Positions 17,460 through 27,664 are shown, counted from the first letter of the stretch. The stretch: DNA of 64,000 bases from Neorhizobium huautlense (GCF_030811685.1 NZ_JAUSRF010000001.1:1-64000); one strand, 5' to 3'. Notes: generated from the letters alone by a model not told the origin. Translations and numbers: made by a program.

Positions 17460-18262
17460 GCCACGCTTTCCGCAAGTTTCGGCGACGCCTGCTCACCGCT
17501 CAGCCAATCATAACCGATCTCTGCCGTGATAAAGACGTACCGGCGAATATGCGGGGTCGGATAACGGATGCCGACACCATGAAGGGCAAGCATGCTTTGC
17601 GGAAACATTACGAGCTGATTGGCGCGATAGGGGATGGAGCCCACCTTTTGCACCATGTCTGCCGGCAGTTCGAAGACGTCGATATTCGATGCCGGCTGCT
17701 CCTTCCAGGTATAGAGATCAAGCTCGCCGCCGGTGGAATCGTCCTCTTCCGAACGCAGATAGAAGAGACCGCTATAAAGCCTGTTGGGCGTATCGAGATG
17801 AGCACCTCTCGCGGAAGAGGCCGCCTTCGAAACGGGGCTGTTGATTTCCACCCGCGCGTCGAGAAGAACACGGCCGGTGCGGTGAGCGTCGCGGTGAAGA
17901 AGCCCGGCATCGCCATCGGACACCGCGTGCTTCAGCACCGGCACCAGATCTATGTCCCAATGCCCGGAAAAGCGGGCAAAAACCTCTTCCAGAAATTGCG
18001 GACTGGTATGATGTTGCAGGAAGGTTTTCCAGCACGCCGCAACGTCATCGCGCAGCAGAAGCGGCCAGCTCGACATCGAGTAGCGGCGATTGCTGGCGAG
18101 CCCGTGCGCCGGCGATGACCCGACGATCGCCTCCATCGGCGGAAACGATGCCTGAAGACGTCGGTAATCTTCGGCGGGCAAGGCATTCTCGATGACCAGA
18201 TGCGGGAAGGGATCAAGCCGCATGTGCGGCGTTGAGGCTTGACTTAGAACGCTTGCAATCAT
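17456..18262 (-). CDS. 2-oxoglutarate/Fe(II)-dependent oxygenase (prolyl-hydroxylase-like)
   Basis: The 268-aa protein carries the facial triad and 2OG site of the double-stranded beta-helix oxygenases. The HxD is H155/D157 in RGAHLDTPNRLYSGLFYL, the distal His is H228 in LALHGVGIRYP and an Arg pair lies in HIRRYVFI. GGELDLYTW between them is typical of the prolyl-4-hydroxylase/2OG-FeII_Oxy_3 group. It would hydroxylate a protein or small molecule in the cytoplasm. It is coupled to the sulfotransferase gene and located between two giant adhesin genes, suggesting a modification pathway (inference). Confidence 0.83.
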   Translation of the reverse strand: MIASVLSQASTPHMRLDPFPHLVIENALPAEDYRRLQASFPPMEAIVGSSPAHGLASNRRYSMSSWPLLLRDDVAACWKTFLQHHTSPQFLEEVFARFSGHWDIDLVPVLKHAVSDGDAGLLHRDAHRTGRVLLDARVEINSPVSKAASSARGAHLDTPNRLYSGLFYLRSEEDDSTGGELDLYTWKEQPASNIDVFELPADMVQKVGSIPYRANQLVMFPQSMLALHGVGIRYPTPHIRRYVFITAEIGYDWLSGEQASPKLAESVA

Positions 18263-18715
18263 GCCGCCCCTCCAGCGTTAAGATGAATGCAACAAATCAA
18301 ATGCAACCTGAAAAGGCAACAACATATCGAAGCCCGCCAGGATTGCTTTTGTAAATAAGCCGGCAAGCGAGAGCCGAACACCGGTGGCAGGTCACCCCGG
18401 CCAAAATCCGCCCCTCCGGCCTGCGCCGGGCAGCACAAGCGACGGCCGGTTTCGAGCCCGCGACCGCAGTCCAATCATCCAAATTTGGGATAAACGACCC
18501 ACTCTCGCATTTTTTATTTTAGCATCTGGTTATTTTAGTACTTTCTTATTCTATGTCTCGTCTTCTCCAAGCGGAGGATACCACACCCGCCCCGGCTCGC
18601 CCGGCAAGGTGTTCACTCCCTTCGGGGGACAACAGGAGGAACGCGCCCGCAGATGGCGTGAGCGGAGGGCATCGCTCTTTCGCAACATATGAGAACAGTT
18701 GAGGAGTGGCAGAAC
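18263..18715. other. Regulatory region upstream of the giant Bap-like gene
   Basis: About 450 bp without a supported gene. An AT-rich block (about 18505-18555) is the likely promoter area; the following ~150 bp would be a long GC-rich leader before the adhesin. I see no known riboswitch. Short open frames on the minus strand (e.g. 18259-18474) lack ribosome sites or motifs. Confidence 0.45.
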
Positions 18716-21700
18716 ATGGTTGCAGTAATTTCGGACAAGGCCAGTGGTCGGACGTCAACCGTCGCAACGAGCGACATTTCCATTTCCCGCCCGAGCATCA
18801 TCAAGCTTGAACTCTCGCCCACGGATATTTCCAGAACGGTTCGAGCCGGCAACGACCTCGTCATAGACCTGAAGAACGGCGAACAGATCCGCATCGACGG
18901 CTTTTTCACGGGCGAAGGCGAAAAGCGCAGCGAACTCGTTCTGGAGGACGAGTCCGGCAATGTCTGGAATGGCGATTACACCGATGCCCTTGCCGATTTT
19001 CAGTTCGAACCGGCCGGCGCCGTTGACCAGTTGGTCGGTGGCGCTGCGGGCGGCGGCGGCTCGGTTCTGGGGATCCTCGGGCCTCTGGGCCTGCTCGGTG
19101 CAGTGGCAGCCGCTGCAGGCGGAGGCGGCGGTGGAGGTGACAATGGCGGCGGCGAAGAGCCTGGCCCCGGCCCAAAAGCTCCCGGCGTTATCCTCGGCGA
19201 TGGCGATGCATTCCTCAATGCGGAGGAAACCGCCGGCGGCAATGTTGTCGTCACGATCAGCCTCAACAATACGGGCGCCGTCGCCGGTGACAAACTGACC
19301 GTCAACGGCACGACGATCACCCTCACGGCAGCCCAGATCGCGGCCGGCGAAGTTGAAATCACCCTGCCCGCGCCCGCCGATGGCCAGACACTGACGGTGA
19401 CCGCATCCATTACCGATGCCGATGGCAATACTTCTCCCGTGACGACCGTTTCGGCCGTCGTGGATACGACCGCGCCGACCGCCCCCGACGTGTCCCTGGG
19501 CGACGGCGACAATGTCATCACCGGCCCGGAAATCTCCAATGGCCAGGTTGCCGTCAGGGTCGACCTTGCCGGAACAGGTGCCGTTGCAGGCGATACGCTG
19601 ACCGTCAATGGCACCGCCATCGTCTTGACTGCGGCACAGATAACAGCCGGCGTGGTGACCACCAATGTCACGGCACCGGCCAATGGCCAGACGCTCAACG
19701 TTTCGGTGACCCTCACCGATGCGGCCGGCAACAGCTCGGTTCCGGTAGCCGTATCCGCCGTGGTCAACAGCGAACTTCCGGGCTCTCCCGGCGTCACCCT
19801 TGGTGATGGCGACGAATATCTCAATGCGGAAGAAACCGCCGGCGGCAATGTTGTCGTCACGATCAGCCTCGGCGGCACAGGTGCTGTCGCCGGCGACACC
19901 CTGACCGTCAACGGCACGACGATCACGCTGACGGCCGCTCAGATCGCAGCTGGTGAAGTCGAAACCACCCTCCCCGCCCCCGCTGATGGCCAGACGCTCA
20001 CCGTCACGGCTTCAGTGACGGATGGCGATGGCAATAGCTCGCCGCCGACCACGGTTTCGGCCGTTGTGGACACGACGCCGCCGACCGCCCCTGCCGTATC
20101 GCTGGGTGACGGCGACAATGTCATCACCGGCCCGGAAATATCCAACGGCCAGGTTGGTGTCAGGATCGATCTTGCAGGTACAGGCGCCGTTGCCGGCGAT
20201 ACGCTGACCGTCAATGGCACGGCAATCGTGCTGACGGCTGCGCAGATCGCAGCCGGCGTGGTGACCACCAACGTCACGGCACCGGCCAATGGCCAGACGC
20301 TCAACGTTTCTGTCACGCTCACGGACGCGGCCGGTAACGATTCCACGCCGACATCCGTATCGGCACTGGTCGATACCGATCTTCCCGGCTCTCCCGTGAT
20401 CACGATCGGGGATGGCGACGCCTTTATCAACGCGTCGGAAATCACCGGCGGCAGCGTCTCCATCTCTGTGAACATCGCCAATACCGGAGCGGTTGCGGGC
20501 AATACGCTCACCGTCAACGGGACCGCAATTGTCCTGACGGCTGCCCAGATCGCCGCCGGTGTCGTGGAGACGACGCTGACCGCGCCCGCCGATGGCCAGT
20601 CGCTCTTCGTTTCGGCGACAGTGACCGACAGCGCAGGAGACGTGTCGCCGATCGCGACGGCATCCGCGCTTGTCGATACGACACCGCCAAGCCTGCCGAC
20701 GGTTACGCTCGGCGATGGCGACGCCTTCCTGGGCACGGATGAAATCGCCGGTGGCGTGGTGGAAGTTTCGGTCAACCTTGTGGGCACGGGAGCGGCTGCC
20801 GGTGACACGTTGACGGTCAATGGCACCACGATCGTGCTCACCGCGAACGATATCAGCGCCGGCGTCGTGACCACCACCGTGACCGCGCCTGCGGAAGGTC
20901 AGCCCCTGACGGTGACCACCACCCTGACCGACGCGGCGGGCAATGCGTCACCACCCTCGACGGTGACGGCCGTTGTCGACACGACCCCGCCGGGTGTTCC
21001 GGCCATCACGCTCGGCAATGGCGACAATGTCATTCTGGCCGGCGAACTGGTCAATGGTTCAGTGCCGGTGCGGATCGATCTGACCGGCACGAATGCCGTC
21101 GCGGGCGATACGCTCACCGTCAATGGCGTATCCGTCACACTCACGGCCGCCCAGGTTTCCGCCGGCGTGGTGAATACCAGCGTCCCGGCCTTGAACGACG
21201 GCGCTCAGCTGACGGTCACGGCATCCCTGACCGACGCGGCCGGCAATGCCTCACAGGCCGCCAGTGCATCCGCCGTCATGAACACCGAACTGCCGGGTGT
21301 GCCCGGCATCACGCTAGGTGACGGCGATCCCTATATCAACGCTTCCGAAGTCATCGGCGGCCAGGTCACGGTCACCTTCAACCTTGCCGGCACGGGCGCA
21401 GTTGCCGGTGACACGCTGACCATCAACGGCATCCAGACCACGCTTACCGCGACGGAAATCGCCAACGGCGTTGCCACGAGACCGGTTACGGCGCCTCCGG
21501 ATGGCGGCACATTGACCGTCACGGCAACGATCACCGACGGCAGCGGCCTGACATCGCCGGCGATCACGGTATCGGCGCCGGTGGATACCAGCGCGCCCTC
21601 GATCCCGACCCTGACGGTCGGCGATGGCGACGGCTTCATCAATGCGGGTGAGATCAGCAACGGAGCCGTGGCCGTTCGTGTCAGCCTGACCGGCACCGAC

Positions 21701-24700
21701 GCCGATGAAGGCGACACGCTGACGATCAACGGTACGGCAATCGTCCTGACCGCTGCGCAGATTGCGGCAGGCGCGGTTGATACGACCGTACCGGCGCCGG
21801 CAAACGGCCAGACGCTTTCGGTCAATGCATCACTCACCGACATCGCCGGCAACAGTTCACCGATCACGACGGTCTCCGTCGTGATCGACACGACACCTCC
21901 GGGACAGCCTGTCCTGACAGTCGGCAATGGCGACGGCTTCATCAACAGTGGTGAAATCACGAACGGCCAGGTGGCGGTTTCCGTCAGCCTCAACAATACC
22001 GGAGCAGCGGTGGGTGACACGCTGACCGTCAACGGCGTGCAAACCGTGTTGACCCAGGCAATGATCACGGCAGGCGTTGTGACGACCAGCGTCGCCGCCG
22101 TTGGCGACGGCCAGACACTGACCGTCGAGGCATCGCTCACCGATCCGGCCGGCAATAGCTCAACGGTATCGACCGTGACGGCTGAAGTTGATCTGACGCC
22201 CCCGGATAGCCCGATCGTCACGCTGGGAGATGGCGATCTCTTCATCAATGCATCGGAAATCGTCAATGGCGCGGTGTCGGTCAATATCGACCTGACCGGC
22301 ACCGGAGCCGATGTGGGCGATACCGTCACCATCAATGGCACAGCCATCATCCTCACTGCCGCGGATATTGCTGCCCAGGCTTTGGTCACGAGCATTGCCG
22401 TACCGCCGTCGGGGGAAACGCTGACCGTCAACGTGTCGATTACCGATCCGGCAGGCAACAGCTCGCCGACGGAAACCGTGACGGTGGAGGTCGATACGGA
22501 CCTGTTCGGCATGCCATCCATCACCATCGGCAATGGTGATGCCTTCGTCATCGACGACGAAGTGGTCGGCGGCAATGTCAGCGTGACGATCGACATTACA
22601 GGAACCGGCGCGGTCGCGGGCGATTGGCTGGTCGTCAATGGCCAGATCGTCCCGCTCACGCAGGCGGATATCGACGCCAATCTGGTACAGAGGGATATCC
22701 TTGTCCCGACGGATGGCTCGCCGTTGACGGTGACTGCAACGCTGAACGATACCGCAGGCAATGTATCCCCCATAGCGACTGCCTCTGCCACCGTTGACCT
22801 TGATGTTCCGACTGCACCCACCGTGGTGCTTGGCAATGGCGACGGCCTTATCAACGCGGCCGAAGCCGCAGGCGGAGTGGTCACCGTCACCGTCAGCATT
22901 TTCGGCACCGGTGCCGTCGCAGGCGACCGACTGATCGTCAACGGCACGACAACCGTGCTGACGCAGCCAATGATTACGGCCGGTGAGGTCGTGACGACAG
23001 TGCCGGCCGCAGCCAATGGCCAGACGCTGACCGTGACGGCACAGTTGAGCGATGCCGCCGGCAACCTGTCACCTGTCGACACGGTCAGCGAGCTGACCGA
23101 CACTGTCGCACCGACGCTTCCCGGCCTGATACTGGGCAGCGGCGGCGAGTTCATCACCGTGGGCGATGTCGTCAATGGCGAAGTGACGCTGCGGGTCAAC
23201 ATCGCAGGCACCGGTGCCGAAGAAGGCGACATAGTCACGGTCAATGGCATCCCCACCGAGCTGCAGGCATCGGACATTCTCGCCGGCTTTATCAATATCG
23301 GCATCCAGGTTCCGCCAAGCGGTGAGGATCTGGACGTGGAGGTATCGCTGACCGACGCAGCAGGGAATACCTCGCCCATTGCAGAGGTGAGCGCGACCGT
23401 CGACACGATTGCGCCCACCGTCCCAACCGTAACGCTGGGCAGCGTTGATGGCTGGCTCGGCATTGCCGATATAGTGGGCGGCCGGGCGACAGTCTTGGTC
23501 AGCCTCACCAACACCGGGGCGCAAGAAGGCGACATCCTGACCGTCAACGGCCAGACCATCGTCCTGACCGCCCAGATGATCGACGACGATCTTGTCACCA
23601 CGAGCGTCCCCGCACTCGCGGACGGGCAAACGCTGACTGTGGAAGCGTTCCTGACGGACCCCGCCGGAAACACGTCCGACATCGGTTCCGACACGGCGGA
23701 AATCGACCTGACCGCACCGGGCCAGCCTCTGGTCACGGTCGGTAACGGCGACGGGTTCATCAATGCCGTCGAAGCTACCGGCGGCGTGGTTGCCGTCGAG
23801 GTCTCGCTTGCCGGGACCGGCGCTGATGAAGGCGATACGCTGATCGTTGGGGGCGTGCCGATACCGTTGACCGCCCAGATGATCATCGACGGTGTCGTTC
23901 CGACAACCGTTCCTGTCCTGGGTCAAGGACCGCTTGTCTTCGACGTGACGATCAGGGATCAGGCCGGCAACACTTCGCCACCGATCACGATCACGACCAC
24001 CGTGGATACCGAAGCGCCCGACCAACCGGGCGTGACGCTTGGCAACGGTGACGCGACCATCATCTTCACCGAGCTGGAAAACGGTGAAGTCCCCGTGACC
24101 ATCAGCCTCGGCGCCGATGCCGCCATCGGCGATACGCTGACCGTCAACGGCACGACGATCATTCTGGATGCGACGCATATCGCCAACAGCGAGGTCAACC
24201 TCACCCTGCCGGCACCGGGCAACGGGCAAACGTTTAACGTCAGTGCAACGATCACCGATGCCGCCGGCAACGTATCCCTCGCCGGTTCGGCGGCAGCCAC
24301 GATCAACACCGGCATTCCCGGAGCGCCGACGCTGACACTCGGCGACGGAGACGACTTCATCACGGCCGACGAAATCGTCGGCGGTCTGGTAACGGTCAGA
24401 ATTGACCTTGCCGGAACGGGCGCCAGTCCCGGCGATATCCTGACGGTGAACGGAGTGCCGACCCCCCTCACTCCAGCGCAGATCACCGCCGGGTTCCTGA
24501 CGACCACGGTGCTTGCACCGCTGGAAGGCCAACCATTGAACGTGTCGGCGTCGATCAACAGCGGCGGCAATATTTCCGCAACCGTGACCGCGACAGCCGT
24601 GGTCGATACGATTGCGCCCGGCGAGGTCGGCGTTTCGATCGGCGACGGTAACGGCTTTATCGTTGCGGGCGAAATCTCCAACGGCTCGGTTGCTGTCACG

Positions 24701-27592
24701 ATCGATTTGGCCGGCGCGGATGCAGCGCCCGGCGATACGCTGACCGTCAATGGAACCACGATCGTGCTGACGGCTGCGCAGATCGCCGCCGGCAGCGTCG
24801 TGACCAGCGTGACGGTCCCTGCAAACGGTCAGACCCTGACGATCAACGCCACGCTTGCCGATCCGGCGGGCAACACGTCGGATATCACAACGGTTATCGC
24901 CGTCGTCGATACCACCGCACCCGGCCTTCCGGTCATCAGCATCGGCAATGGAGACGGCTTTATCCTTCCGGGTGAAATCACCGGCGGCAATGTTTCCGTA
25001 TCCGTCAGCCTGGCGGGAACGGGCGCCGTCGCCGGCGATATACTGACCATCAACGGCACCCCCACGACGCTGACGGCCCAGGACATCACGACGGGCAGCG
25101 TCACCGCCAGCATCCTCGCACCCGCCGATGGCGGAACGCTCAATGTCAGTGCCTCGCTGACCGATGCCGCAGGTAACAGTTCGCCGATCGCCTCCGTCAG
25201 TGCGGTTGTCGATACGACCGTGCCGACCGCACCGGCCGTCACGCTCGGCAATGGCGACGCCTATATCAACGCCGCCGAGGTGATCGGCGGGCGCGTGAAC
25301 GTGTCGGTCAACATCAGTGGCAGCGGTGCTGCCGCCGGTGACAGGCTGATCGTCAACGGCACGACCATCGTGCTGACGGGTGCGCAAATCTCCGCCGGCA
25401 CGGTTACAACCACGGTTGCGGCCCCGACCAGCGGGCAGACGCTGACCGTCAATGCGACGATCACCGACGCATCCGGAAACATATCCCTGCCTGGAACGGC
25501 GGTCGCGCTGGTTGATACGACCATACCGACGCCGCCGACGCTCAGTATCGGCAATGGCGATGCCTTTATCGGCATTGGCGAGATCAGCGGTGGTTCGGTT
25601 GCCATTTCCGTCAGCCTCGCCGGTACAGGCGCGGTTGCCGGAGACACGCTGACGGTGAACGGCACGTCGATCGTGCTGTCGGCCGCACAGGTATTGGCGG
25701 GAACGGTTGCCACCAGCCTGGCGGCTCCGGCCAATGGCGGGACGCTGAATGTCAGTGCCTCCATCACCGACGTGGCCGGCAATACATCGACGATCGCAAA
25801 CGCAAGCGCGGTCGTCGACACCGTAGCGCCGACCATTCCCGGCATCAGCCTTGGCGCCAATGGCGATGCCTATATCAACGCCAGCGAAGTGATCGGCGGA
25901 TCTGTCGCCGTGTCGGTCAGCCTTGCGGGCACCGGTGCAGTGGCAGGCGATCGCCTGACGATCAATGGCACGACGGTGGTGCTGACGGCAGCACAGGTGG
26001 CCGCCGGCGTTTATGCGACGAGCATCACGGCGCCGGCGACCGGCGCGACCCTGACGGTCAATGCATTGCTGACGGACGCGGCAGGCAACACCTCGCCGCT
26101 CGCCACGGCCTCGGCCGCAGTCGATACGACCCCGCCGGCCGCACCGACCGTTTCGTTCCTCAACGACACCGGCACGATCGGCGACGGGATTTCGACCGAC
26201 GGAACGATCCGCGTCACCGGCATCGAACCGGGCGCACGGTGGGAATACAGCACCAATGGAGGCACGAGCTGGACGCTTGGTTCCGGCCCGGGCTTTACGC
26301 TCAGCACCGGATCCTACGGCAACGTGCTCGTGCGCCAGACCGATCTTGCCGGCAACACATCCACACGCACAGTGGGTCCGGTCTCGATCATCAACCTCGT
26401 CGCCAATGACGATGCCACGACGATCCCGCTCACAATCAACCAGCAGATCGTCAACCAGCCGAAACAGACAGGTGCGGTCGGCGGCATCCTCAATCTCGGA
26501 CTGCTGGGCAATGCCGTCGATGTTTCGGTGCTTTCCGGCCAGAGCCCGTTGAGATTTACGGTTGCCGACAACACGACGCAGCAGGTCAGCGTGAAAGGTG
26601 CCGGCGCGGCCCTTGCCGCACTCAACCTGCTTGGCGAGCAGAATTACGATCTGCTCGTCTATCGTGTCGAGGACGGCCAGACGCAGGCGCAACTGGTTCA
26701 CACCCAGACGGATTGGCTGGTCTTCAACCCCGGCGTTCTGGGCTTGCTGCTGCCGAGCTGGACGGGATCGACGATCGCGCTGCCGCAATTTGAAGGCGGC
26801 GGCACCTATTACGTGGTTCTGGCCAATCCGGGCGGACTGCTCAATCTGTCGGCGCTTGCCAACATGACGGTGGAAACCACGTCCAATGTCGTGACGGATT
26901 ATCGTCCCGTCAGTGGATCGGTTGCCGGCAATGTGCTGACGGGCGACATCACCGTGGCAGGAACGATCGTCAGCAGTGTCGATCAGACTGCCGTCAGCCC
27001 CACGGGTCTGGTGATCCATGGCGATCACGGTACGCTGACGATCGGTCGCAATGGTGCCTATTCCTACCAGCCAGATCCGCTCTATACCGGCATGGATGGG
27101 GACACGGACACGTTCACCTACACGATCACGTCTCCGGACGGATCGACGTCCACGGCCGTTCTGACGATCACGATCGATTATCCGCATGGTCCGCAGGCGA
27201 TGATGATGACCGCCTCCATCGAAGACGTGGGCAACGACGACCTGATGACGATGGCCATGAGCTTCGACGACGACACGCTGGATCCGACCTTCATGCATGC
27301 CAGCATGCGTGAGGGCACGGACACCGCCGATCCTTCGGGCGTCGACGGCAACGACCTCGGTTCCGATCAGCCCAACTTCGAAGACCTGCTGATGGATCAG
27401 GGGGGACAGGAAATCGACCTGACGGGGCTGGCCGACACGCCGGAACCGGACGTTTCCACGACACATGATGCGGTTTCGGCTGACCTTCCCTCGACAGTCG
27501 CACCGGCCGAAACCACCGAACATGTCACGATCGATCCTTTCCCGGCGAGCGTCTTGCCGGAGGATCAGTTGCACCATGTGTCGGTGATCTGA
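18716..27592 (+). CDS. Giant Bap/BapA-like adhesin with 23 Ig-like repeats
   Basis: A ~2958-aa acidic surface protein. Residues 1-105 match the BapA-type N-terminal prefix domain (IIKLELSPTDISRTVRAGND, then VWNGDYTDALADFQFEPAG). A hydrophobic segment and Gly-rich hinge (115-145; contains AAAAGGGGG) follow, then 23 tandem Ig-like (Big_6-type) repeats of about 100 residues. Next come one divergent Ig-like unit and a cadherin/VCBS-like region (GTLTIGRNGAYSYQPDPLYT). The tail is acidic and Met/Asp-rich with no canonical RTX nonapeptides. There is no Sec signal, so type I secretion is inferred, but no T1SS genes are in the window. I chose ATG 18716, which has GAGGAG nine bases upstream; ATG 18689 is in frame but lacks one. 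Confidence 0.9.
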   Translation: MVAVISDKASGRTSTVATSDISISRPSIIKLELSPTDISRTVRAGNDLVIDLKNGEQIRIDGFFTGEGEKRSELVLEDESGNVWNGDYTDALADFQFEPAGAVDQLVGGAAGGGGSVLGILGPLGLLGAVAAAAGGGGGGGDNGGGEEPGPGPKAPGVILGDGDAFLNAEETAGGNVVVTISLNNTGAVAGDKLTVNGTTITLTAAQIAAGEVEITLPAPADGQTLTVTASITDADGNTSPVTTVSAVVDTTAPTAPDVSLGDGDNVITGPEISNGQVAVRVDLAGTGAVAGDTLTVNGTAIVLTAAQITAGVVTTNVTAPANGQTLNVSVTLTDAAGNSSVPVAVSAVVNSELPGSPGVTLGDGDEYLNAEETAGGNVVVTISLGGTGAVAGDTLTVNGTTITLTAAQIAAGEVETTLPAPADGQTLTVTASVTDGDGNSSPPTTVSAVVDTTPPTAPAVSLGDGDNVITGPEISNGQVGVRIDLAGTGAVAGDTLTVNGTAIVLTAAQIAAGVVTTNVTAPANGQTLNVSVTLTDAAGNDSTPTSVSALVDTDLPGSPVITIGDGDAFINASEITGGSVSISVNIANTGAVAGNTLTVNGTAIVLTAAQIAAGVVETTLTAPADGQSLFVSATVTDSAGDVSPIATASALVDTTPPSLPTVTLGDGDAFLGTDEIAGGVVEVSVNLVGTGAAAGDTLTVNGTTIVLTANDISAGVVTTTVTAPAEGQPLTVTTTLTDAAGNASPPSTVTAVVDTTPPGVPAITLGNGDNVILAGELVNGSVPVRIDLTGTNAVAGDTLTVNGVSVTLTAAQVSAGVVNTSVPALNDGAQLTVTASLTDAAGNASQAASASAVMNTELPGVPGITLGDGDPYINASEVIGGQVTVTFNLAGTGAVAGDTLTINGIQTTLTATEIANGVATRPVTAPPDGGTLTVTATITDGSGLTSPAITVSAPVDTSAPSIPTLTVGDGDGFINAGEISNGAVAVRVSLTGTDADEGDTLTINGTAIVLTAAQIAAGAVDTTVPAPANGQTLSVNASLTDIAGNSSPITTVSVVIDTTPPGQPVLTVGNGDGFINSGEITNGQVAVSVSLNNTGAAVGDTLTVNGVQTVLTQAMITAGVVTTSVAAVGDGQTLTVEASLTDPAGNSSTVSTVTAEVDLTPPDSPIVTLGDGDLFINASEIVNGAVSVNIDLTGTGADVGDTVTINGTAIILTAADIAAQALVTSIAVPPSGETLTVNVSITDPAGNSSPTETVTVEVDTDLFGMPSITIGNGDAFVIDDEVVGGNVSVTIDITGTGAVAGDWLVVNGQIVPLTQADIDANLVQRDILVPTDGSPLTVTATLNDTAGNVSPIATASATVDLDVPTAPTVVLGNGDGLINAAEAAGGVVTVTVSIFGTGAVAGDRLIVNGTTTVLTQPMITAGEVVTTVPAAANGQTLTVTAQLSDAAGNLSPVDTVSELTDTVAPTLPGLILGSGGEFITVGDVVNGEVTLRVNIAGTGAEEGDIVTVNGIPTELQASDILAGFINIGIQVPPSGEDLDVEVSLTDAAGNTSPIAEVSATVDTIAPTVPTVTLGSVDGWLGIADIVGGRATVLVSLTNTGAQEGDILTVNGQTIVLTAQMIDDDLVTTSVPALADGQTLTVEAFLTDPAGNTSDIGSDTAEIDLTAPGQPLVTVGNGDGFINAVEATGGVVAVEVSLAGTGADEGDTLIVGGVPIPLTAQMIIDGVVPTTVPVLGQGPLVFDVTIRDQAGNTSPPITITTTVDTEAPDQPGVTLGNGDATIIFTELENGEVPVTISLGADAAIGDTLTVNGTTIILDATHIANSEVNLTLPAPGNGQTFNVSATITDAAGNVSLAGSAAATINTGIPGAPTLTLGDGDDFITADEIVGGLVTVRIDLAGTGASPGDILTVNGVPTPLTPAQITAGFLTTTVLAPLEGQPLNVSASINSGGNISATVTATAVVDTIAPGEVGVSIGDGNGFIVAGEISNGSVAVTIDLAGADAAPGDTLTVNGTTIVLTAAQIAAGSVVTSVTVPANGQTLTINATLADPAGNTSDITTVIAVVDTTAPGLPVISIGNGDGFILPGEITGGNVSVSVSLAGTGAVAGDILTINGTPTTLTAQDITTGSVTASILAPADGGTLNVSASLTDAAGNSSPIASVSAVVDTTVPTAPAVTLGNGDAYINAAEVIGGRVNVSVNISGSGAAAGDRLIVNGTTIVLTGAQISAGTVTTTVAAPTSGQTLTVNATITDASGNISLPGTAVALVDTTIPTPPTLSIGNGDAFIGIGEISGGSVAISVSLAGTGAVAGDTLTVNGTSIVLSAAQVLAGTVATSLAAPANGGTLNVSASITDVAGNTSTIANASAVVDTVAPTIPGISLGANGDAYINASEVIGGSVAVSVSLAGTGAVAGDRLTINGTTVVLTAAQVAAGVYATSITAPATGATLTVNALLTDAAGNTSPLATASAAVDTTPPAAPTVSFLNDTGTIGDGISTDGTIRVTGIEPGARWEYSTNGGTSWTLGSGPGFTLSTGSYGNVLVRQTDLAGNTSTRTVGPVSIINLVANDDATTIPLTINQQIVNQPKQTGAVGGILNLGLLGNAVDVSVLSGQSPLRFTVADNTTQQVSVKGAGAALAALNLLGEQNYDLLVYRVEDGQTQAQLVHTQTDWLVFNPGVLGLLLPSWTGSTIALPQFEGGGTYYVVLANPGGLLNLSALANMTVETTSNVVTDYRPVSGSVAGNVLTGDITVAGTIVSSVDQTAVSPTGLVIHGDHGTLTIGRNGAYSYQPDPLYTGMDGDTDTFTYTITSPDGSTSTAVLTITIDYPHGPQAMMMTASIEDVGNDDLMTMAMSFDDDTLDPTFMHASMREGTDTADPSGVDGNDLGSDQPNFEDLLMDQGGQEIDLTGLADTPEPDVSTTHDAVSADLPSTVAPAETTEHVTIDPFPASVLPEDQLHHVSVI
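19181..26137 (+). repeat. 23 tandem Ig-like repeat units (~300 bp each)
   Basis: Units begin with a motif like PxITLGNGDGFINAGEIxGG and continue through GAVAGDTLTVNGT, LTAAQIAAG, PADGQTLTVTAS and DAAGNTSP to a linker VDTTAP. The first four units alternate two subtypes (FLNAEETAGG and NVITGPEISNG), which points to duplication of a two-unit block. Later units diverge more. Confidence 0.9.
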
Positions 27593-27626
27593 TTGCCATC
27601 AGGCGAAACTGATGCCTTGAAACCCG

Positions 27627-27664
27627 CCGCGCCATCTGTTGACCCAGATGGCGCGGTTCGTCGT
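27627..27664 (+). terminator. Rho-independent terminator of the Bap-like gene
   Basis: CCGCGCCATCTG, six loop bases, then CAGATGGCGCGG: a perfect 12-bp stem 35 bp past the stop codon, followed by TTCGTCGTTTT. Confidence 0.78.

Noticed and set aside
9626..26137. Regularly spaced repeats considered as CRISPR-like or satellite DNA
   Set aside because: The repeats are coding, in frame, 250-300 bp long and encode IPT/TIG or Ig-like domains; there are no short repeats with unique spacers.
23069..27577. 1502-codon minus-strand open frame and several other long frames (e.g. 19000-19926, 21331-23886) opposite the giant adhesin
   Set aside because: They are antisense shadows of a GC-rich repetitive gene; composition (Arg/His/Gly-rich or Ser/Thr/Pro/Val-rich) matches reverse-frame translation and no domain is visible.
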